Shown here piece by piece: positions 49,759-58,407 of a stretch of DNA of 64,000 nt (the stretch's first letter is position 1; every line of letters begins with the position of its first letter). Both the position numbers and the translations under genes were made by a program. This stretch comes from Pseudomonas fluorescens (lineage in GTDB: Bacteria > Pseudomonadota > Gammaproteobacteria > Pseudomonadales > Pseudomonadaceae): NCBI RefSeq assembly GCF_001307155.1, contig NZ_CP012830.1, positions 5,330,501 through 5,394,500 of the forward strand, written 5' to 3'. A model generated the notes under the pieces. The model saw only the letters and a list, made by a program, of their open reading frames with translations. It did not search any database and was not told where the DNA came from.

Positions 49759-51192
49759 CTAAAGAACGCTCGCGAGCGAAACGAACTTTGTGGTCATGAA
49801 AGCATCCAGTGCGCCAGGGCCTCCTTCGGTTCCGTATCCGGAATCTTTTACGCCGCCAAACGGGTGCTCGGGTAGTGCAACGCTGTGATGGTTAATTGAG
49901 ATGGCGCCAGACTCGATTCCGTTAAACAGCTTATTTGCAGAGCTCAGTGATCGGGTATAGGCGTATGCAGAGAGACCATATGGCAGTCTGTTCGCCTCCT
50001 TGATGGCTTCATCGATGTCGTCGAAAGAGTTGATCAATGCGATGGGCCCGAAGGGCTCGTCAATCATGGCGCGGGCGGTTACCGGTACATTCGTCAGAAC
50101 TGTTGGTTCGAAGAAGTAGCCCTTGTGGCCTATTCGATTTCCGCCGGTTTCCAGCTTCGCTCCATGCGATACCGCGTCCGCCACGAGTTCCTCTGTCGCC
50201 TTGAGCCGGCCAGCATGCGCCATTGGGCCCATTGTTACGTTGGGATCAAGACCATCACCCACCATGACGGCGCGTGCGCCTTCCACGAAACGGCTAACGA
50301 ACTCGTCGAAGACTTTCGAGTGAACGAGGAAGCGAGTAGGGGAGACACAAACCTGGCCCGCATTGCGGTATTTAGCGGCGACAGAAATCTTAACGGCGGT
50401 GGCGATGTCCGCGTCATCCATTACGATCACAGGCGCGTGGCCACCCAGCTCCATCGTGGATCTTTTCATGTGGAGCCCCGCGAGGCTCGCAAGCTTTTTA
50501 CCTACTGGCGTAGACCCGGTGAAGGTAACTTTCCGGATAGAGGGATGGGCAATTAAATGCTCAGAAATTTGGCCCGAGTCGCCAAATAGCAGGTTGACGG
50601 CTCCAGGAGAAACGCCAGCGTCAGCGAACGCCTTCACTAGCTCTACTGCACACGTAGGTGCCTCTGTTGCGCCCTTCAAAATTATCGAGCAGCCAGCGGC
50701 AAGCGCGCCGGCGACTTTTTTTACCGCTTGAATGAGTGGAAAATTCCATGGGGCGAATCCCACTACAGGCCCAATGGGCTCCATCACGGTGAATTGATGA
50801 ACGCCTAATGCGCGAGACGGAATGACACGCCCATATGCGCGTCTGCCTTCTTCTGCGTGCCAATCGATGGTGTCTGCGGTTGCGGCAACTTCACCCATCG
50901 CTTCCCCCAAAGGCTTGCCATGCTCAGTGGTGAGGATAAGGGCAATGTTTTCCGCTCGCTCACGAATCAAACTCGCGGCTTTGTGCATAATCGTTGCGCG
51001 CTCGAGTGCAGATACCTGCTTCCAAGTGGCGAAACCTTTTTCCGCTGCGATCGCCGCATCTTCAATATCAGCCAAGCTAGCTTTCGCAATGAGTCCGATC
51101 TGCTCTTCAGTTGCCGGATTGATTACGGGGATCGATTCATCGGGATGCGTGTTACGCCACACACCGCCAATAAACAGTGGTATTTGTTCCAT
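49759..51192 (-). CDS. NAD(P)-dependent aldehyde dehydrogenase
   Basis: 477 residues from the ATG at 51192 with GAGG six bases before it. Cofactor and catalytic motifs of the ALDH superfamily are all present: VVGFAPWNFPL, FTGSTPVGKKLA, MELGGHAPVIV (catalytic Glu) and NAGQVCVSPTRF (catalytic Cys). It is closest to succinate-semialdehyde or glutarate-semialdehyde dehydrogenases. It is upstream of the two CMD genes on the same strand, probably one transcript, and could oxidise aldehydes released during thiosulfinate decay. Confidence 0.9.
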   Translation of the reverse strand: MEQIPLFIGGVWRNTHPDESIPVINPATEEQIGLIAKASLADIEDAAIAAEKGFATWKQVSALERATIMHKAASLIRERAENIALILTTEHGKPLGEAMGEVAATADTIDWHAEEGRRAYGRVIPSRALGVHQFTVMEPIGPVVGFAPWNFPLIQAVKKVAGALAAGCSIILKGATEAPTCAVELVKAFADAGVSPGAVNLLFGDSGQISEHLIAHPSIRKVTFTGSTPVGKKLASLAGLHMKRSTMELGGHAPVIVMDDADIATAVKISVAAKYRNAGQVCVSPTRFLVHSKVFDEFVSRFVEGARAVMVGDGLDPNVTMGPMAHAGRLKATEELVADAVSHGAKLETGGNRIGHKGYFFEPTVLTNVPVTARAMIDEPFGPIALINSFDDIDEAIKEANRLPYGLSAYAYTRSLSSANKLFNGIESGAISINHHSVALPEHPFGGVKDSGYGTEGGPGALDAFMTTKFVSLASVL

Positions 51193-51519
51193 GATCACCT
51201 CTCAGTTGCTAATTGTTTTGACGTCCCATGACTTGGAAAAAGCTTGTTGTGCCGCTCATCAGTAGCTATCTACGACACATGGGCTTCAATAAAATATAGG
51301 GCATTCCATTACGAAAAATTTTCCGTTTTTTGCAGGAATTATTGATAAATTAGAAAATACTTCTATAAATTATGTTTTTGATAAAAAAAATAACCAATCA
51401 TGGCGCGGTGTATGATTTTGACCCTACTCTATGGAAGGTTATGATAGGAGCACCATGGGGTCTTCTAGTCGTAATCCATCACCCAACAAATAGTAGGGCG
51501 CGTTCCTTATAGAAACGTG

Positions 51520-51566
51520 AAAGCGTGCGTCTCGCAGCTGTCGTTCCGACAGAGCCAGACGCATGT
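51520..51566 (-). terminator. Nested hairpin after gor
   Basis: Inner stem CTGTCG-TTC-CGACAG and outer pairing GTGCGTCT with AGACGCAT, lying 17 bases past the glutathione reductase stop (minus strand). The rest of 51193-51519 is AT-rich and presumably holds the ALDH promoter. Confidence 0.6.
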
Positions 51567-51582
51567 TAAAGCGCAAGAGTGA

Positions 51583-52941
51583 CTAACCCGCGACCGGCGT
51601 ACGCATAGTGACGAATTCTTCAGCGGACGTCGGATGAACAGCAATTGTTTCGTCAAAATGACGCTTCGTCGCACCAGATTTCAGCGCTATCGCCAAACCT
51701 TGCACGATCTCGCCGGCCTCAGGGCCGACCATGTGGCATCCCAAGATTTTGTCTGTTTTGGCGTCTACCACTAGCTTCATCAACGTACGTTCTTGGCATT
51801 CGGTCAGCGAGAATTTCATCGGCCGGAAATTGCTTTCAAAGATCACCACTTCGTGTCCGGCCTCCCGCGCCTCTTCCTCGGTCAACCCGACAGTGCCGAT
51901 GTTCGGCAAGCTGAACACGGCGGTCGGGATCAGCTTGTAGTCCACCGGGCGGTATTGCTCGGGCTTGAATAATCGACGTGCCACAGCCATGCCTTCGGCA
52001 AGTGCGACCGGAGTGAGCTGCACCCGACCAATCACATCGCCCAGGGCCAGGATCGACGGTTCAGCGGTTTGATACATTTCATCGACCTCGACAAAACCTT
52101 TCCTGTCGAGTGTGACGCCAGTGTTTTCTAATCCCAGGTTGTCGAGCATAGGACGTCGGCCAGTAGCGTAGAAAATGCAGTCAGCCTCAAGTTGACGACC
52201 ATCCTTGAGGGTAGCCGTTAGGCTTCCGTCAGCTTGTTTATCGATTCGTTCGATATCGGAGTTGAATTGCAGATTCATGCCACGTTTAGTCAGCTCCTCC
52301 TGAAGGTGTTTACGTACCGAACCATCGAAGCCTCGTAGGAAGAGATCACCTCGGTACAGCAGCGTGGTTTCGCTGCCCAAACCGTGGAAGATGCCCGCAA
52401 ACTCCACAGCAATGTAACCACCACCGACCACGAGAACGCGTTTGGGTAGCTTGTTGAGGAAAAACGCCTGGTTGGAACTGATCGCGTGCTCGTGCCCGGG
52501 GATCTCCGGGATCTGCGGCCAGCCACCGGTAGCAATCAGGATATTTTTGGCGGTGTAGCGCTCGCCATTGATCTCGACCGTGTGCGGGTCGACGATCTTG
52601 GCGTGGCCCTCATGCAAGGTGACACCGCTGTTGACCAGTAGATCGCGATAGATGCCGTTCAGTCGATTGATCTCGCGATCCTTATTGGCAATCAGCGTCG
52701 CCCAGTCAAACTTCGCCTCGCCCGGCGTCCAGCCAAAACCTTGCGACTGTCCGAAGTCTTCGGCGAAGTGCGCGCCGTAGACCAGCAACTTTTTCGGCAC
52801 GCAGCCAACGTTCACACATGTACCGCCCAGATAGCGGCTTTCGGCCACAGCCACTTTCGCGCCAAAACCGGCGGAGAAACGCGCAGCCCGCACGCCTCCA
52901 GAACCGGCACCTATCACGTAAAGGTCAAAATCGTAGGGCAT
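51583..52941 (-). CDS. gor: Glutathione reductase
   Basis: 452 residues from MPYDFDLYVIGAGSGGVRAA (ATG at 52941). The redox-active disulfide GGTCVNVGCVPKK, the NADPH Rossmann motif VVGGGYIAVEFAGIFHG, EPSILALGDVIG and the C-terminal HPTSAEEFVTMR (active-site base) identify glutathione reductase. It recycles GSSG to GSH, and allicin consumes GSH directly. The TetR-type operator sits in its promoter (53073-53101). It may be an extra copy to the core gor. Confidence 0.94.
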   Translation of the reverse strand: MPYDFDLYVIGAGSGGVRAARFSAGFGAKVAVAESRYLGGTCVNVGCVPKKLLVYGAHFAEDFGQSQGFGWTPGEAKFDWATLIANKDREINRLNGIYRDLLVNSGVTLHEGHAKIVDPHTVEINGERYTAKNILIATGGWPQIPEIPGHEHAISSNQAFFLNKLPKRVLVVGGGYIAVEFAGIFHGLGSETTLLYRGDLFLRGFDGSVRKHLQEELTKRGMNLQFNSDIERIDKQADGSLTATLKDGRQLEADCIFYATGRRPMLDNLGLENTGVTLDRKGFVEVDEMYQTAEPSILALGDVIGRVQLTPVALAEGMAVARRLFKPEQYRPVDYKLIPTAVFSLPNIGTVGLTEEEAREAGHEVVIFESNFRPMKFSLTECQERTLMKLVVDAKTDKILGCHMVGPEAGEIVQGLAIALKSGATKRHFDETIAVHPTSAEEFVTMRTPVAG

Positions 52942-53072
52942 TTTCAATCTCCTCGGCAGGCACCCAGCATAAGAGCGGTTGGTTAATAGCGTGCCGGACT
53001 GTCGTAGGAAGTCTGCAACTCATCGAGCACAGGCTCTATAGTTTTGCTTAGTAATTTCTAGAGGGTGATCAT

Positions 53073-53101
53073 AATCTACCATTCGATTGGTAGGTGTGCA
53101 A
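53073..53101 (-). promoter_or_regulatory. TetR-type operator inside promoter of gor
   Basis: Minus strand: -35 TTGCAC (53101-53096), 17-base spacer, -10 TAGATT (53078-53073). Inverted repeat CTACCATTCGATTGGTAG (53076-53093), both half-sites exact. About 135 bases before the gor start. Confidence 0.78.
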
Positions 53102-53236
53102 TGGCGCGCTGACTATGACGCCCACATCTTGTGGGCACGTTAGGAAACTTCTGTCGCGGATGGGCGATACAGTTCCGATGGGGGCACTGTTATAAACATG
53201 AAATGAATGACACGCCACGACCACTGGCTAAATTCC

Positions 53237-53869
53237 CTATCTCGGAATTATTCCATGGTCTATTGCATACTTTACCAACGCAGCAGGTTTGTCGATATTG
53301 AGTTTGCGTCGAATGCTAAAGCGATGGGTTTCTACAGTCCTGACGCTGATGTTCAGCTCTCGTGCCATTTCCTTGTTGTTAAGTCCTTGAGTCATTTTAT
53401 ATAAAACTTGGCTTTCCCGGGGCGTTAGCTCGTTGATAATACCATCATCAAGAAGCAGCTTTTGTGCGATTTCAGCACTGTAGAAGGTACCTCCGTTTTT
53501 AATTGCTTCAATCGCAGCGACAATCTCTCTTGAGGGGGCGTTTTTCAATACATAGCCACTCGCACCGTAGCGTAGGGATTCACTTACATACTCTTTACTA
53601 TCATACATGCTGAGCACGAGCACCTTCAGGGTGGGGAACCTGTCACGTATTTTTCGCGTCAGCTCAAGACCGTTTATGTCGGGAAGGTTGATGTCGACCA
53701 ATAGAAGATCAGGATTGCAGTGCTCAACCATCACCATAGCATCCGCACCATTTTCAGCCTCACCAACCACGGTCACAGTCGGAATGACGGATAGTAGAGC
53801 TCTGATCCCATCGCGCACTAAGGTGTGATCATCGACCAAGGCCAGCCGGATTTGTGTTGGTAAGTTCAT
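53237..53869 (-). CDS. NarL/LuxR-type response regulator
   Basis: 210 residues from MNLPTQIRLALVDDHTLVRD (ATG at 53869; a TTG four codons earlier is possible). The receiver domain has DDHTLVRDG and the phosphoacceptor Asp in LLLVDINLPD; the C-terminal LuxR HTH reads LTPRESQVLYKMTQGLNNKE then MARELNISVRTVETHR. No histidine kinase gene is nearby, so it is an orphan here. Its target is unknown. Confidence 0.9.
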   Translation of the reverse strand: MNLPTQIRLALVDDHTLVRDGIRALLSVIPTVTVVGEAENGADAMVMVEHCNPDLLLVDINLPDINGLELTRKIRDRFPTLKVLVLSMYDSKEYVSESLRYGASGYVLKNAPSREIVAAIEAIKNGGTFYSAEIAQKLLLDDGIINELTPRESQVLYKMTQGLNNKEMARELNISVRTVETHRFSIRRKLNIDKPAALVKYAIDHGIIPR

Positions 53870-54022
53870 TAAGTGTGCCAACTGTTATCGATGTCGGAAA
53901 GTCAGATTTTCTTACAGGGAATACTTATCACGATATCCAGCTCGCTCCGGCCAAGTGCTGATGCCATATGAAAATGACCCCCAAAGTGCTATGGCATTTT
54001 CGCCGGGAAGCAATGCCTAGGG

Positions 54023-54778
54023 TTACAGATACCTAGAGCTCCAGGCAGTAATGCATGACGCAACATAATCCGCATCCTGACTATTAGTAAGCAAGTGGTC
54101 AGCCGAGTCGAGTGAAATGAAGCTCTTGGGGTGTTTAGCTGTTAGGTAAATTTTCTGGGCTTGCTCTATTGATACAACGCTGTCTGCTGGGGAATGAAAA
54201 ATAAGCAATGCGCGTCGTAGGTTAGCGATATTTGTATCCTGCTGTTGGGTTTCAATATCGTCGAGAAACTGCCTTTTTATAGTAAACTCTCTTCCTGCCA
54301 GCATTACTTTATATTCACCAATGTCTCTGATCGCTTCTACGTGACCTTTGAACTGCTTCAGAACATGGGTCGCGTCAGCGGGGGCACCTATTGTCACCAC
54401 GCCTTTTGCCTCTGGGATGTACTTCGCCGCTGCTATGACTGCGGCTCCGCCCAAACTATGGCCAATCAAGATGGATGGAGCCTGGTATGTATCACGCAAA
54501 AACTCCGCCGCCGCTACCAAGTCGGCAACGTTGGAGGAAAAATTGCTGTTGGAGAAGTCTCCTTCACTGCTGCCTAGACCTGTGAAATCAAATCGCAGTA
54601 CAGCGATATTATTGTCGACTAGCGCCTTAGCAATTCTCGCGGCAGCTTTAATATCCTTCCCACAGGTGAAGCAATGGGCGAACAATGCATAGGCTTTGGG
54701 CGCCTCCGGCGTCTCAAGCAGACCTGACAGGCTTATACCCTGGGCGTTTCGGAACGTTATCTTTTGTTTGCTCATCAT
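54023..54778 (-). CDS. Alpha/beta-hydrolase
   Basis: A 251-residue hydrolase. The nucleophile elbow is LIGHSLGGAAV (Ser), with an acid in HSPADSVVS and a final histidine in LDSADHLLT. ALFAHCFTCGKDIKAAARIA with its cysteines is typical of the hydrolase half of alpha/beta-hydrolase-OsmC fusion proteins; here the OsmC half is absent, while an OsmC is encoded separately at 26.6 kb. The start overlaps the end of a truncated dsbA fragment, which suggests deletion between them. Confidence 0.88.
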   Translation of the reverse strand: MMSKQKITFRNAQGISLSGLLETPEAPKAYALFAHCFTCGKDIKAAARIAKALVDNNIAVLRFDFTGLGSSEGDFSNSNFSSNVADLVAAAEFLRDTYQAPSILIGHSLGGAAVIAAAKYIPEAKGVVTIGAPADATHVLKQFKGHVEAIRDIGEYKVMLAGREFTIKRQFLDDIETQQQDTNIANLRRALLIFHSPADSVVSIEQAQKIYLTAKHPKSFISLDSADHLLTNSQDADYVASCITAWSSRYL

Positions 54779-54930
54779 GAATTTTCCTTGAACGGCTCTG
54801 ATACCTGGCCTGGTGCGAGCCTGTAGGCCCGCAGCTTTATCTCTACCAGATGTTTGTGCTCAAACTGCTCAAGGGCTGCTTTAAAGCGCCGTTTAGCAAT
54901 CCAGCACCAAGGGCAGACGAAATCTGACCT
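54775..54930 (-). pseudogene. dsbA: Truncated dsbA (FrnE) fragment
   Basis: Minus strand encodes RSDFVCPWCWIAKRRFKAAL, then EQFEHKHLVEIKLRAYRLAP and GQVSEPFKENS, then a stop overlapping the hydrolase start. This matches residues about 12-62 of the intact DsbA at 28861 (VCPWCWVAKRRF). The N-terminus has no start and the C-terminal three quarters are missing. It was probably joined to the hydrolase by a deletion, and is part of a decayed second tolerance cassette. Confidence 0.88.
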
Positions 54931-55004
54931 CAGATGGTGTTCACTAGAAAGTGAAAACCATTGGGTTTATTGAGGGGTTGATGATGAGTGTCCTGCACTC
55001 GGCA

Positions 55005-56348
55005 TCAAGCAAAAATACGCAAAAGAATACTAGCAATGATCACCGTCGAAGCGCCGCCGAGGCGGGTGGAGATCTGAGCGAATGGCATGAGCGACATACG
55101 ATTGGAGGCTGAGAGGATCGCAACATCCCCGGTACCGCCAAGGCCGCTGTGGCAGCAGGTCACGATGGCTGATTCGATGGGGTACATTTTCATCAGGTTG
55201 CCAATGAAAAAACCTGCGATGGCCATTGAGGCAACGACGGATACGCAGACTAGGACATAACTGATAGAAAAGACTTTTACGACGCTATCGAGAGGGACAT
55301 ACAACATGCCCAAGCCGATCATTACCGGCCAAATGAAGGCGGAAGAAATCAGCTTGTAGAAAGCGTTTGTGCCTTTCTCCAGTTTTTCCGGCAGAACGCG
55401 AATGTACTTAAAAAGTACAGCGGCCAAGATCATCAGGACAGGGCCAGGAACCCCCAAGATTTTTTCAAGCAGGCCGCCAAGGACGAAGAATGCACAGATG
55501 ACCAGAATGCCTGCACCTATCACTCTGAAATCGATAGTCGAGCCGTTATCTTCCCTGGCTTGGAATTTATCATTCTCGTCTTTGGCACGGATCAATGAAC
55601 CCTCGCCATTGAGATGCGGGCGTTTTAGCGCCAGCCGGGCCAAGTAGCCGGCACAGATAATCGCCGCGATGTTGCCGACTACAGCGGCAGGCACCAATTT
55701 AGCAACGTAGATATCCGGCGTACCGCCGAGAATAGCTGAGTAAGCAAGCGATAAAGGCAGGATTCCCTCACCAATGCCCCCGCCAATAATGGGAACAATG
55801 ATAAAGAAGAAGGTGTGGTAGAAACTATAGCCGACGAGTTTTCCCACAATGAGTCCGCTTGCCACGGCAGCCAGGGTTCCGACGAGAAGAGGTATGAACA
55901 TCCTCATCATGCCCTGAATCAAAATAAATCGGCTCATCCCGAGAATACTGCCGACTACCAGGCTGGCAATCACGAAGTACAAAAAGTTGGCTTCTTTCAT
56001 CAGCATTTTTGTAGCGTCAATCGTGGCCGGCCCGAAGAAGCCGTAGAACACCAGAATCGATGGCAGCATCAAGCACAGAATGGCTCCTCCTCCGATTTCC
56101 TTCAGAATCGGAAGACGCGAACCCAGTTGGCCGAAGAACATGCCCATCGTCATGATGACGGCAAGGCCACCGATCATGTTATTAGGCAAAAAACCCAAGT
56201 GTGCCGAGAGATATACGATTACGGCGATGCCGAGAAAAATCGGGAGTGGGATTACCCCTATTTCGTAACCGCACAGGCTACGCAGTTGACGCAACCTGCC
56301 ATCACGGGGAGCATCGATTTTCAGGGACTGCTCATAAGACTTGTTCAT
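55005..56348 (-). CDS. 2-Hydroxycarboxylate transporter (CitS/CitN type)
   Basis: 447 residues from MNKSYEQSLKIDAPRDG (ATG at 56348). Eleven or so membrane segments and the paired glycine-rich reentrant loops GGGIGEGILPLSLAYS and CCHSGLGGTGDVAILSA are the 2-HCT hallmarks. The family imports citrate, malate or lactate with Na+ or H+. It lies between cassette fragments, so it may be cargo captured with them. No citrate lyase genes are visible. A link to allicin tolerance is not evident. Confidence 0.88.
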   Translation of the reverse strand: MNKSYEQSLKIDAPRDGRLRQLRSLCGYEIGVIPLPIFLGIAVIVYLSAHLGFLPNNMIGGLAVIMTMGMFFGQLGSRLPILKEIGGGAILCLMLPSILVFYGFFGPATIDATKMLMKEANFLYFVIASLVVGSILGMSRFILIQGMMRMFIPLLVGTLAAVASGLIVGKLVGYSFYHTFFFIIVPIIGGGIGEGILPLSLAYSAILGGTPDIYVAKLVPAAVVGNIAAIICAGYLARLALKRPHLNGEGSLIRAKDENDKFQAREDNGSTIDFRVIGAGILVICAFFVLGGLLEKILGVPGPVLMILAAVLFKYIRVLPEKLEKGTNAFYKLISSAFIWPVMIGLGMLYVPLDSVVKVFSISYVLVCVSVVASMAIAGFFIGNLMKMYPIESAIVTCCHSGLGGTGDVAILSASNRMSLMPFAQISTRLGGASTVIIASILLRIFA

Positions 56349-56394
56349 GTCGCTATTCCTCATACAGCATCACTGACTTGGCGCCAGCCTCAAC

Positions 56395-56607
56395 CTATTC
56401 CGCAGTGTAAGTACCCGGGGTATACAAATAGCCACGGGCCTCCAGTCCTTCTGTGATCAGACTGGCAGACGCTTGCTACGCGAAGTAGAGAGCGATAAGT
56501 TCATTTGAATTTTTTTCCAGTGTTCGAGTGCGAGTCATGTGGGCTAAAACGACACGGTTTTCTAATAGCGTTCCGCACAGACCGTAGGGCGTGAAAAGCT
56601 CATTCAT
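56395..56607 (-). pseudogene. oye: Truncated oye (NemA-like) fragment
   Basis: The ATG at 56607 opens MNELFTPYGL, then LENRVVLAHMTRTRTLEKNS, aligning with the first 65 or so residues of the intact OYE at 32925. A TAG replaces a conserved codon in LYFA*QASASLITEGLE, and the match ends at YTPGTYTAE with a TAG at 56395. The rest of the gene is gone. It lies just downstream of ahpD copy 2, the same order as in the intact operon. Confidence 0.92.
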
Positions 56608-56673
56608 GAAAAGTCTCGCAGTTGGCTGGGCGGATGGCAGCAGTTAGTTCTGATATTTCCGCAATGCCCTGTA

Positions 56674-57006
56674 TTAAGGTTTGTCGAATGCATCCAAAAC
56701 GTGAGTGCTGTAAACCAATGCAGCACCGGCGTTCATGTTGATTGCTACACCCAATGCTTCAGCAACCTCTTCAGTAGTTACACCAAGCTTTTTGGCCTCA
56801 GCAGCGTGGAAAGCGATGCAGCCATCACAGCGGGTGGTCACCGCTACGGCGAGCGAAATCAGTTCACGAGTTTTAGCATCGAGGTGGTTTGTTTTTGCGC
56901 CGGCGCTCCCTAGAGAAGCCATACCTTTCATGGTCTCTGGGGACAGGCCATTCAGCTGTACTAGGCGGGCGCTGATGTCTTTTCGAGTTTGCTTCCAATC
57001 TTGCAT
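56674..57006 (-). CDS. ahpD: AhpD-like CMD-family protein, copy 2
   Basis: 110 residues, 103 identical to copy 1 at 34112; differences are spread over the N-terminal 41 residues and the last one. The redox site TTRCDGCIAFH is intact, and its promoter (57066-57094) holds a perfect operator, so it is likely functional despite the decay of its downstream oye. It probably arose by duplication or by a second acquisition of the cassette. Confidence 0.93.
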   Translation of the reverse strand: MQDWKQTRKDISARLVQLNGLSPETMKGMASLGSAGAKTNHLDAKTRELISLAVAVTTRCDGCIAFHAAEAKKLGVTTEEVAEALGVAINMNAGAALVYSTHVLDAFDKP

Positions 57007-57065
57007 GGGGACTCACCTGGGCGGGGCGCCCTGTAGGTTTACGGGAGGAAATGTGAATCCGATAG

Positions 57066-57094
57066 AATCTACCATCTAGTTGGTAGGCTTGCAA
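57066..57094 (-). promoter_or_regulatory. TetR-type operator inside promoter of ahpD copy 2
   Basis: Minus strand: -35 TTGCAA (57094-57089), 17-base spacer, -10 TAGATT (57071-57066). Inverted repeat CTACCATCTAGTTGGTAG (57069-57086), identical to the copy 1 operator. Confidence 0.83.
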
Positions 57095-57308
57095 GGGGGG
57101 CGCGACAGCCGACTTGATCGTATGTGTAGTGAGGGCGTTGCGAAGGGGGAGGGAATGGGCGTGACAATTCAGTAGCGGTAGGAGAATTTGGTGTGGCTTT
57201 GCCCAATGTCCTCGAGGTTCGCCTCTCTTAAATCCGCCTGGTCAAGCTTATGAGCATCTCACCAAAGATGCATTGGAGATGTTAGTAATCAAGACCGCTT
57301 AACAAGTC

Positions 57309-57328
57309 AGGGCGTCGAGAGACGCCCT
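57309..57328. terminator. Hairpin near the island/chromosome transition
   Basis: AGGGCGTC-GAGA-GACGCCCT, a perfect eight-base stem with a tetraloop followed by TTGTTC on the plus strand. It lies between ahpD copy 2 and the transketolase genes. Confidence 0.65.
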
Positions 57329-57377
57329 TGTTCATCGCTCTTGACAGCTAAGCCGATGCTTAGGCTCTTCTCTTTAG

Positions 57378-57408
57378 GCCCAGATCAAAGCCATGCTTTG
57401 ATCTGGGC
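57378..57408. repeat. Perfect 14-bp inverted repeat over the transketolase stop codon
   Basis: GCCCAGATCAAAGC (57378-57391), a 3-base loop, and GCTTTGATCTGGGC (57395-57408). The stop codon of the C-terminal transketolase gene lies inside the stem. It probably works as a terminator or mRNA-end stabiliser, though there is no T run. Confidence 0.85.
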
Positions 57409-58407
57409 GCAGACTGCCTGAGTCGAAATTCCGTAACGATCATGCAGCGTAGGTAAGGCGCCAGCATCCAGGAAAGCATCGGGCAACGCGATTTGCCTGA
57501 AGGTTGGTGTTACGCCGTTACGTAGCAAGACCGTTGCAACGGCTTCACCCAATCCACCGATAATCGAGTGGTTTTCTGCGGTAACGACCAAGCGACCGGA
57601 CTTCCTCGCTTCAGCGAGAATGGTTTGCTCATCCAGTGGTTTGATCGTCGGTACGTGCAGTACAGCGACATCAACTCCGTCCGCTTGTAGCTCTTTGGCC
57701 GCTTCCAGTGCGCGCATCGTCATCAAGCCGGTGGAGATGATCAACACATCGTTACCGGTGCGCAGGGTTTTGGCCTTGCCGATCTCGAATTTGTAGCCGT
57801 ACTCATCCAGCACCAGCGGCACATTCCCGCGCAACAGCCGCATGTAGACCGGCCCTTGATGCGCCGCGATAGCAGGCACCGCCTGTTCGATTTCCAGTGC
57901 ATCACACGGATCGACAATCATCAGGTTGGGCATGGCACGGAAGATCGCCAGGTCATCCGTGGCCTGGTGGCTTGGGCCGTAGCCAGTGGTCAGGCCGGGC
58001 AGGCCGCAGACGATTTTGACGTTGAGGTTTTCCTCGGCAATCGCCATGCAAATGAAGTCATAGGCACGGCGCGAGGCGAACACGGCGTAGGTTGTGGCGA
58101 ACGGCACGAAACCTTCACGTGCCATCCCTGCTGCAGCACTCATGAGCAACTGTTCGGCCATGCCCATCTGATAGAAACGATCCGGGTGGGCCTTGGCGAA
58201 AATGTGCAGATCGGTGTACTTGGACAAGTCGGCGGACATGCCCACGATGTCTGAGCGCTGATCCGCCAGCGCGGCTAATGCATGGCCAAAAGGTGCTGAG
58301 CGGGTGGCTTGGCCTTCAGAGGCAATCGACGCGATCATTGCCGAGGTGGTCAGGCGCTTTTTGGCTGGCTCGCCAGTCGAAGTCGGACTGTGGATGGCGT
58401 TGCTCAT
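57385..58407 (-). CDS. Transketolase C-terminal subunit
   Basis: A 340-residue protein with the pyrimidine-binding and C-terminal domains of transketolase: ADLSKYTDLHIFAKAHPDRF, YQMGMAEQLLMSAAAGMA (the Glu that activates thiamine) and GLTTGYGPSHQATDD. It overlaps the N-terminal subunit by four bases (ATGA). Together they form a split transketolase moving two-carbon units between sugar phosphates. Such pairs often sit in sugar or sugar-acid catabolic clusters, as here with an MFS transporter and an SDR. Confidence 0.9.
   Translation of the reverse strand: MSNAIHSPTSTGEPAKKRLTTSAMIASIASEGQATRSAPFGHALAALADQRSDIVGMSADLSKYTDLHIFAKAHPDRFYQMGMAEQLLMSAAAGMAREGFVPFATTYAVFASRRAYDFICMAIAEENLNVKIVCGLPGLTTGYGPSHQATDDLAIFRAMPNLMIVDPCDALEIEQAVPAIAAHQGPVYMRLLRGNVPLVLDEYGYKFEIGKAKTLRTGNDVLIISTGLMTMRALEAAKELQADGVDVAVLHVPTIKPLDEQTILAEARKSGRLVVTAENHSIIGGLGEAVATVLLRNGVTPTFRQIALPDAFLDAGALPTLHDRYGISTQAVCAQIKAWL

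Noticed and set aside
55815..56456. A 213-residue plus-strand frame
   Set aside because: Antisense to the clear 2-hydroxycarboxylate transporter; residue bias (many His and Gln) is typical of a shadow frame.
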